Positions 24,529-29,678 of a stretch of 29,678 bases of DNA are shown here, one piece after another. A model generated the notes under the pieces. That model was not told the origin of the DNA. It did no database searches and worked only from the letters and a program-made list of their open reading frames with translations. This stretch comes from CAYMDP01 sp964389375 (GTDB lineage: Bacteria; Bdellovibrionota; Bdellovibrionia; Bdellovibrionales; UBA1609). The first letter of the stretch is position 1, and each line of letters starts with the position of its first letter. Where the stretch lies: contig CAYMDP010000034.1 in NCBI GenBank assembly GCA_964389375.1, positions 1 to 29,678 of the forward strand. The letters are read 5' to 3'. A program made the position numbers and the translations under genes.

Positions 24529-25518
24529 ATGAAAATTTTCACAAAAGATCGTTTCACCTCAGTTCTTAAAGTGGCAGTCGCCCTTGGTTTGTTATGGTGG
24601 CTTTCGAGCAAAGGTCTATTTAATCTTTCAGATTTTAAAGAACTTCTAAAGCCTCAATTTATTGCCATCTTCTTAGTCTTGACGGCTTTAAATCTGACCA
24701 TCATCAACTATCGTTGGTTGATACTGTTGCAATCTAGAAAGTTTGACACAACTTTTCTGAAGACCGCGCCATTGCAGTTGATAGGCCTGTTTTTCAACTA
24801 CCTTATTCCCGGAGGTGTCGGGGGGGATTTAGTAAAGGGCTATTATATCGCCCAAGACCACCCGACGCGCAAAGTGGACGCAGCGACCTCTGTCATTATT
24901 GATCGGATCGTTGGCCTCTATGCGATGATTATTCTTGCCTTGATTGCTCTATCTTTAAACTTGCAACTTGCATTGCAAAATTCTTCGGTTCGCTTGGTTG
25001 GAATTTTTGTAGGACTAATTGCCATATTGATGACCATGTTTTTTGCCTTGGCCTTCTCTCGCCGTATTCGAAATATCAAAAGACTAGAGGAGCTCATTTG
25101 TGCCCTTCCGGGTGGACACATTTTAATAAAAATCTACGATGCCTTCCACTCCTACAAAGATCAGCCCATTGCCATTGTTAAAACGATTGCCTTAAGTTTG
25201 GTTTCTCAACTTCTAGCTGTGGCATTTATGATGGTGGTTGGTTTTGCCTTAGCGCAACATCACATTCCTTTGGCTGCGTATCTGTTTGCAGTCCCTTTGG
25301 GCTTTGTGGTCTCTGCTATTCCTGTGGCGCCAGCCGGAATTGGCGTAGGCCAAGTGGCATTTATGGTTCTCTTTAAAATGTATACAGGAGAATCTTCGGT
25401 TGTGGGACAGACGGGAATTTCTGCTTTTCAGTTGGTTCTTCTGTTTTACGGATTATCTGGAGCCTTCTTTTACCTAAGACGGAAGCGACCACAATTTCAA
25501 GACGAAGGTGAGCTATGA
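24529..25518 (+). CDS. YbhN/LPG-synthase-type integral membrane protein (flippase-like family)
   Basis: A 329-residue polytopic membrane protein with about seven to nine hydrophobic segments. It belongs to the family of lysylphosphatidylglycerol synthase membrane domains (PF03706-like, also UPF0104/YbhN), recognised by the NYLIPGGVGGDLVKGYYI motif (about residues 88-105) and the second motif PVAPAGIGVGQ (about 267-277). Members move or modify lipids or lipid-linked glycans in the inner membrane. There is no catalytic C-terminal acyltransferase domain, so this is the membrane part alone. Its start is two bases after the previous stop, and its stop overlaps mgtE (ATGA). Confidence 0.88.
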   Translation: MKIFTKDRFTSVLKVAVALGLLWWLSSKGLFNLSDFKELLKPQFIAIFLVLTALNLTIINYRWLILLQSRKFDTTFLKTAPLQLIGLFFNYLIPGGVGGDLVKGYYIAQDHPTRKVDAATSVIIDRIVGLYAMIILALIALSLNLQLALQNSSVRLVGIFVGLIAILMTMFFALAFSRRIRNIKRLEELICALPGGHILIKIYDAFHSYKDQPIAIVKTIALSLVSQLLAVAFMMVVGFALAQHHIPLAAYLFAVPLGFVVSAIPVAPAGIGVGQVAFMVLFKMYTGESSVVGQTGISAFQLVLLFYGLSGAFFYLRRKRPQFQDEGEL

Positions 25519-26870
25519 TCGACGAGCGAACCCGGGTCATGGTTGCCACAATTACGAAGCTGCACCACAGGGGGGCCGTGAAGAATATCCAAAAAATTCT
25601 TCGCAAGACCCATGAGGCCGATGTTGCAGCTCTATTGGGCGGTTTAAGTGTTGATATTCGGGTCGAGATCTTCATGCTCGAGACCTCCTTGCAGAGAAGA
25701 GCCGAAATCCTTTCTTATTTAAAAGAGGCCGAGCAGACCGAATTGATTTCAATTCTTCCTAAAAAAGAAGTTCTGACCATTGTTAGTCTAATGGACAAAG
25801 ATGATGCGGCTGACCTTTTGGGGCATTTGCCAGAGCAGGACTCTAGAGAAATCTTATCTCAAATGCATGAAGAGCATTCGGAAGAAGTGGCGGATCTTTT
25901 AGCCTTTCCAGAGGATTCGGCCGGCGGATTGATGAGTTCCGAATTTATCGCTCTTAATCAGAATCTGACGATTGGTGAAGCGATCGAAAGCTTTCAAAAG
26001 ATTGGCGACGAAGATCGGGTGACCTTTTACCTTTATGCCGTTAACGACAATGGTCAGCTTGTTGGGGTGATGAGTTTAAAGCAGCTTTTGATTTCTAAAA
26101 AAACGGAGACTTTAAAGTCCGTTATGTTTACCGATGTTATTTCTGCAAACGTGACCACCCATCAAGAAGAAGTCGCAAAAATCGTCGAGCGTTACGATTT
26201 TTTAAGTCTTCCCGTCGTCGATGGAAATAATATGCTTGTTGGCGTGATTACTGTCGATGACGTGATCGACGTCATTCGAGAAGAGGCCGCCGAAGATTTA
26301 CTTGCGATGGGGCGAGCGGGTTGGGGCGTCGATGTCTCGACTTTCGAGCATTTTAAGGCGCGCTTTCCTTGGGTTTTACTGGCCTTCTTCGGCGGAGTTT
26401 TGTGTTTTTCGATTGTCTATTTGTTTCGCGATTCCGGACTTGATCCGATGCTGTCGGTTGACCTTTGGTTGATTGCGGCATTTTTGCCTTTGATTTTGTC
26501 TTTGGGAGCGACCACCGGAAGCCAAGCGGCGACGGTCGCAGTTGGTGCGATCCGAGCCGGACAGTTTGATCAAAAAAAATTACGGGGGCACCTTAAAAAA
26601 GAGTTTCAACTCAGCCTACTTTTTGCCTTAATTTTTGGAATTTCAGTTTTATTAATTGGAAGCTTTTGGACAAATGCGCAAGGTCTTCAAGTGGCCATGT
26701 CTTTGGCTTTAAGTCTTCAGATTATTTTAGCCATGGCGATTGGAAGTACGACTCCGATTTTAATGCATCGCTTTGGTTGGGATCCGACCATTGGCTCGGT
26801 CCCCTTTTTTACGACTCTTGCCGACTTGTCCGCAGTCTCTATTTTAATTTTGATGATTCGTTTAATATGA
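25515..26870 (+). CDS. mgtE: MgtE-family magnesium transporter
   Basis: A 451-residue Mg2+ channel/transporter. Residues about 25-130 are the MgtE N-domain (superhelical repeats), about 135-260 two CBS domains (LAFPEDSAGGLMSSEF starts the first; LVGVITVDDVIDVIREEAAEDL ends the second), and about 275-450 the membrane part with five helices. Conserved membrane features are LGATTGSQAATVAVGAIRAGQ and the last-helix PFFTTLADLSAVSIL, whose Asp corresponds to the pore Mg2+ site. It overlaps the upstream flippase-like gene by four bases. The length matches the family (about 450). The N-domain and CBS domains close the channel when cytosolic Mg2+ is high. Confidence 0.95.
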   Translation: MIDERTRVMVATITKLHHRGAVKNIQKILRKTHEADVAALLGGLSVDIRVEIFMLETSLQRRAEILSYLKEAEQTELISILPKKEVLTIVSLMDKDDAADLLGHLPEQDSREILSQMHEEHSEEVADLLAFPEDSAGGLMSSEFIALNQNLTIGEAIESFQKIGDEDRVTFYLYAVNDNGQLVGVMSLKQLLISKKTETLKSVMFTDVISANVTTHQEEVAKIVERYDFLSLPVVDGNNMLVGVITVDDVIDVIREEAAEDLLAMGRAGWGVDVSTFEHFKARFPWVLLAFFGGVLCFSIVYLFRDSGLDPMLSVDLWLIAAFLPLILSLGATTGSQAATVAVGAIRAGQFDQKKLRGHLKKEFQLSLLFALIFGISVLLIGSFWTNAQGLQVAMSLALSLQIILAMAIGSTTPILMHRFGWDPTIGSVPFFTTLADLSAVSILILMIRLI

Positions 26871-26886
26871 GTTTGGAAAGTCGAAT

Positions 26887-27507
26887 ATGAGCGAGACCCA
26901 AAAAGATCGAGTCATTATTCTTAGGACGATTAAACACGGAGAGTCCGATCTCATTGTTCATGGCTTAAATTCTTCGGGTGCCCGATTGAATTTGATCGCG
27001 AAAGGAGCTCTTCGCAGTCGAAAACGTTTCGGCGGCGGCACTTTAGAGCCAGCAAACTATATCTTCGCAAATTATCAACAGAACAGAAAAAATAACTCAG
27101 AAGAAGCACTTCAGATTTTGACTGAAGCCCAGCTAATTGATGGTTTTAATGGATTAAGAAAAAATTATGAGCGTCTTGAGCTCGCCTTTTATTTTCTTCA
27201 GGTCATGGCAAAAGTTTCTCAAGAGGGTGTGATCGACGCCAAAGAGAACTTCGATCTTTTAGGGAATGCCTTAAAGGCGGCGGAGACTTCTGATGATCCG
27301 GATTTTTTGAAGACCCATTTCGAACTTAAAATTTTGCTACAGCAGGGAATTCTTCCAGAGGAGATCCCAAATAAAGATTGGTTAAAGTGGCCGATTTCAA
27401 GATATGGCGAATATAAGATTAACAAACAAGATTATATTTATTTAAGACTTCAAACGCATTCCGCTTTAAATTCTTACTTGATGGCCCGAAGTTTTTCTAA
27501 AGAGTAG
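26887..27507 (+). CDS. recO: DNA repair protein RecO
   Basis: A 206-residue RecO. The N-terminal OB-fold (residues about 5-80) has the expected DRVIILRTIKHGESDLIV...LIAKGALRSRKRFGGGTLEPANY. The C-terminal half is helical. It acts in the RecFOR pathway, loading RecA on SSB-coated DNA. There is no Cys at all, so the zinc-finger found in some RecO proteins is absent, as in shorter members of the family. It starts 16 bases after mgtE, and its stop overlaps the convergent gene by 11 bases. Confidence 0.93.
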   Translation: MSETQKDRVIILRTIKHGESDLIVHGLNSSGARLNLIAKGALRSRKRFGGGTLEPANYIFANYQQNRKNNSEEALQILTEAQLIDGFNGLRKNYERLELAFYFLQVMAKVSQEGVIDAKENFDLLGNALKAAETSDDPDFLKTHFELKILLQQGILPEEIPNKDWLKWPISRYGEYKINKQDYIYLRLQTHSALNSYLMARSFSKE

Positions 27508-28123
27508 CCGTTTCTTCATGGGGAATTGCGGCTGCCCCTACTTCAAAAGAAATTAAACGTCGTTTGATTTCATCCTCACGTTCAATATTGATGTAAAGCC
27601 CCATATGTCCAAGCAATCGGTGGTTAAATTTAGTTTTGTTAGTCAGGTAAATCGTATGCAATGGCGAGTGAAACTTTAAGATATTTCGTGAGACCGCATC
27701 TTTGTGTTCGAGCATTTGAGCCACGCCGTTTTTTAAGTTTTTGCAATTTTTAATTTTTCCGTCGACTGAGAATGTAAATTCGGGAAATTCAGCTTTTAAG
27801 ATCTCTGCAACTTGAAGAATTTCTCTTAAACACTTTGGGGGACGGCGCGAAAGCTCGAGGCGCTGATAAGGGCCGACCTGAAGACGAAAATTTTTAGAAC
27901 TGACGGGGATATTTTTCCACTCAAGATTATCCAAAGCATTTTTTAGATCCACAAGTTGAGAGGGAGAAAACTGTTTGGCATAGGCCAATCTGTAGCGAAA
28001 GGGTGCCGGGGCATTTGAACTTTCGCCATCCTCAAAGTCAGCCTGTCCCAATGAGGGGGCCAGAGCGACAAGTAAACTGAACGCCCAAAGCTGCATTGTT
28101 TTTAAGAGGGGAGGAGTTTTCAA
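27497..28123 (-). CDS. Secreted protein of unknown function
   Basis: A 208-residue protein with a signal peptide (basic MKTPPLLK, then LWAFSLLVALAPSLGQA). The start codon is TTG at 28123, chosen because AGGGA lies six bases upstream; the in-frame ATG at 28096 would leave a shortened signal. The mature part has two Cys (PPKCLRE and IKNCKNL) that could pair, and a run of hydrophobic/charged alternation without known motifs. I do not recognise the family. It is convergent with recO, overlapping it by 11 bases, and no terminator is visible between them. Confidence 0.75.
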   Translation of the reverse strand: MKTPPLLKTMQLWAFSLLVALAPSLGQADFEDGESSNAPAPFRYRLAYAKQFSPSQLVDLKNALDNLEWKNIPVSSKNFRLQVGPYQRLELSRRPPKCLREILQVAEILKAEFPEFTFSVDGKIKNCKNLKNGVAQMLEHKDAVSRNILKFHSPLHTIYLTNKTKFNHRLLGHMGLYINIEREDEIKRRLISFEVGAAAIPHEETATL

Positions 28124-28431
28124 ATGAGATCCCTAAACGTTCAGTGGTTTAACTGCGATTCCAACTTCTATTTAGCAGGAGAAGTGCCAGTGGACTTTTG
28201 AAGCCGGGTAAAATCTTATTTTCTAAGGGCTTGATATTTATCAGGGTTTTTTGGGGAGGTGGGGGCGACCAGAAACTATACATAAAATGTTTTCACTGCA
28301 GTGACGGCTTCGGTCCTAGCGAGATTTCTCTATGCGAATCGAGGGGCGCGGCATCCATGCCTCGCCCCATTGGGTGCCCGGCACCTGGCAGTGGGGCAGG
28401 GTATAATTCATAATCTCAAGAAAAATAAAAA
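28124..28431. other. Intergenic region with paired palindromes
   Basis: Together with the terminator this makes a 364-base stretch without a convincing gene. It holds a strong palindrome at 28343-28368, GGGGCG / CGCCCC enclosing GGCAT-CC-ATGCC. Four bases later comes GGTGCC-C-GGCACC (28373-28385). The local composition is more GC-rich than its surroundings. The 71-codon open frame at 28198-28413 crosses both palindromes and has no ribosome site or recognisable product, so I do not call it. Confidence 0.6.
28343..28385. repeat. Two adjacent inverted repeats, REP-like
   Basis: The first repeat has an outer GGGGCG/CGCCCC (28343-28348 with 28363-28368) and an inner GGCAT/ATGCC with a 2-base loop. 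The second is GGTGCC-C-GGCACC (28373-28378 with 28380-28385). Both are near-perfect and GC-rich in a moderate-GC intergenic gap, the profile of repetitive extragenic palindromes. Whether copies exist elsewhere cannot be seen from this window. Confidence 0.5.
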
Positions 28432-28460
28432 CCTCGATCTTTTTGGGATCGAGGCTTTTT
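28425..28460 (-). terminator. Intrinsic terminator of the lipoprotein gene (possibly bidirectional)
   Basis: An 8-bp stem CCTCGATC / GATCGAGG (28432-28439 with 28447-28454) has a TTTTTGG loop. Read on the - strand it is followed by a T-run (the AAAATAAAAA at 28421-28431), placing it about 30 bases after the lipoprotein stop. The + strand also has CTTTTTAGTTTTT after the stem, so it may act both ways. Confidence 0.85.
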
Positions 28461-28487
28461 AGTTTTTAATTGTTGGTTGCCTGGAGT

Positions 28488-29348
28488 TTAGATGGCTTGA
28501 GCTTCGGCTTCGAATGGGTTTTCAAACTCAAGGCCTTCGATGATTGAGGTCTCCTCGGTGCTTTCTAGGTCCTTTGCTTTTTGTAGAAGGGCATCTTGTA
28601 GTTCTTGGATTTGTAGCAATCCCTTGTGAAGTTGGCCTTGGACCTTGGCCGTTGGGTTGCCGGTCACTTTTCTATTTATTTCGGCGGATTCCAAAAAGCT
28701 TTCGATTGAGTTTCTAAGTTCAGCCAGACGGCTTTGTGCGGACTTGATGTCATCAGCATTTTTTAGTCTTGAAATAGACCGAAGGGATTTGTTTTGAGCT
28801 GCGGTCACATCAGATTTCTTGTCGCTTAAAGAAATTTTAAGTTTATCTTCATTTTCAATCTTGTCGATTTGAACGTTTATCTTTAGTAACTCCGATTTTA
28901 CCTTAAGGTCCGTATTTCTAATTTCTCTGTCTTTTGCCTCTGCATGGTCAATAGCCACCTTTGCAGCGCGATAAGCGGCGATATCCTTCAACATAGCCTT
29001 CGATTGTTCAATACGGGATTCGACCAATGATTTACTAGCAAAAATGACTCCTGGCTTAGCAGCCCCGGCAAGAATTCTGTTACCGACTGCGATATACTCG
29101 TTAAGTAAGTTTGTTCCTTTGTCCATATTTTCATAAGAAGGATTTTGGGGAATAAGGCCAGTGTTCCAAATAGTGAATTGATATCCTAGCACCTTAAGCT
29201 CTTCGGTGATTGCATTAGCCCGAGGGATATCGGTTTGATTTAGGGAATCTATTGTTTCCTGAGTTTTTTGACTTTCTGATTTTGAGCAAGCCAAAGTCAG
29301 GCTTGAGGCTAAAAAAATCACTCCGAATATTTTTAAATTTCGTAACAT
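28488..29348 (-). CDS. Lipoprotein with coiled-coil character, unknown function
   Basis: The ATG at 29348 is chosen because it gives a clean lipoprotein signal MLRNLKIFGVIFLASSLTLAC (lipobox LTLAC, acylated Cys21), with GGAG 11 bases upstream. The longer in-frame frame begins at a TTG (29387) with a non-signal extension. The mature protein (about 265 residues) is helix-rich and charged, with Lys/Asp/Glu heptad-like stretches (for example IDHAEAKDREIRNTDLKVKS) and no other Cys. No family is recognised. It may be an outer-membrane-anchored spacer. It follows a partial gene on the same strand by 48 bases, suggesting a small operon. Confidence 0.8.
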   Translation of the reverse strand: MLRNLKIFGVIFLASSLTLACSKSESQKTQETIDSLNQTDIPRANAITEELKVLGYQFTIWNTGLIPQNPSYENMDKGTNLLNEYIAVGNRILAGAAKPGVIFASKSLVESRIEQSKAMLKDIAAYRAAKVAIDHAEAKDREIRNTDLKVKSELLKINVQIDKIENEDKLKISLSDKKSDVTAAQNKSLRSISRLKNADDIKSAQSRLAELRNSIESFLESAEINRKVTGNPTAKVQGQLHKGLLQIQELQDALLQKAKDLESTEETSIIEGLEFENPFEAEAQAI

Positions 29349-29396
29349 AAAAATTTGATCTCCAGGTCGGGTTAATCGTATTTCCAAAAGGATCGC

Positions 29397-29678
29397 TTAC
29401 TCGCTAAACAAAGGCTCCAGATACAACGTGCCTCCGCTAAGGTCAAAACCAAGTCCCAGCGAGAGCCCCGCAAGAATTAAATTGTTATCTCCAGATTTTC
29501 CCACAAGTCCTTCCATAGAAACACCCGGGCTATATCCGGCGCTGATAATCTCGTAACGTCCTGCGATCGGACTGTTTTTTTGTGTCTCGATAGCGCCAAA
29601 AAAGACTCCCCCCGAGAGTTGTATGGTAATTCCTCCCGTGAGAGAGGCCAGAGTGTAGAATTTTTTAGTACCGGCCCA
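29397..29678 (-). CDS. 3' end of a glycine-rich beta-strand protein (partial)
   Basis: The - strand is open in one frame from the window edge to a TAA at 29397-29399, giving the last 93 residues of a gene that starts beyond the window. It is rich in Gly, Ser and hydrophobic residues in alternating pattern (LTGGITIQLSGGVFFGAI, AGYSPGVSMEGLVG, LAGLSLGLGFDLSGGTL) and ends LYLEPLFSE. This composition suggests a beta-rich envelope or surface protein, but the C-terminus lacks the aromatic end typical of BAM-inserted barrels. I do not recognise a family. The stop is 48 bases before the lipoprotein gene on the same strand. Confidence 0.6.
   Translation of the reverse strand, partial: WAGTKKFYTLASLTGGITIQLSGGVFFGAIETQKNSPIAGRYEIISAGYSPGVSMEGLVGKSGDNNLILAGLSLGLGFDLSGGTLYLEPLFSE

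Noticed and set aside
28198..28413. 71-codon open frame in the intergenic gap
   Set aside because: Spans two strong palindromes, lacks a ribosome site and has an unlikely composition.

Overview
The window looks like a chromosomal segment of a Bdellovibrio-like predatory or gliding bacterium (Bdellovibrionota). This is inferred from the gene content (an Agl/Glt gliding-machine cluster outside the myxobacteria), the moderate GC and the many secreted or envelope proteins. No marker gene in the window fixes the taxon. There is one 10-N assembly gap (824-833). I see no rRNA, tRNA, CRISPR array, insertion sequence or phage gene.

Left part (1-12.4 kb, + strand): a long, tightly packed gliding-motility locus. 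It opens with the 3' part of a GYF-like + PilZ protein, a possible c-di-GMP sensor. A structured leader follows, then the TolQ/TolR-like motor (one TolQ-type and two TolR-type subunits). Next come the envelope-spanning Glt parts: a GltD-like large TPR protein, a GltE-like TPR lipoprotein, a GltF-like small periplasmic protein, a GltG-like FHA/TM/TonB-C protein, an OMP_myx-like beta-barrel, a GltC-like TPR protein and a periplasmic coiled-coil protein. Many stops and starts overlap (ATGA), and a strong intrinsic terminator (12419-12453) closes the unit. The motor subunits presumably couple proton flow across the inner membrane to movement of the periplasmic and outer-membrane parts. Parts known in Myxococcus but absent here (for example GltI, GltJ, AglZ, MglA) must lie elsewhere or be missing.

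Middle (12.4-17.3 kb): a secreted, cysteine-containing protein of unknown function (+), convergent with two overlapping ABC exporter genes on the - strand. These encode an MdlAB/BmrCD-type heterodimer with one degenerate ATP site.

Right-middle (17.4-27.5 kb, + strand): a second long co-directional block. It starts with the electron-input arm of respiratory complex I (nuoB, nuoCD fusion, nuoE, nuoF, nuoG, nuoI) without nuoA or the membrane-arm genes. It continues with an unrecognised protein, a YbhN/LPG-synthase-type membrane protein, an MgtE magnesium transporter and RecO. Most junctions overlap or are only a few bases apart.

Right end (27.5-29.7 kb, - strand): an unknown secreted protein convergent with recO, a 0.36-kb gap with strong palindromes and a terminator, a lipoprotein with coiled-coil character, and the 3' end of a glycine-rich, beta-strand-like protein that runs off the window.
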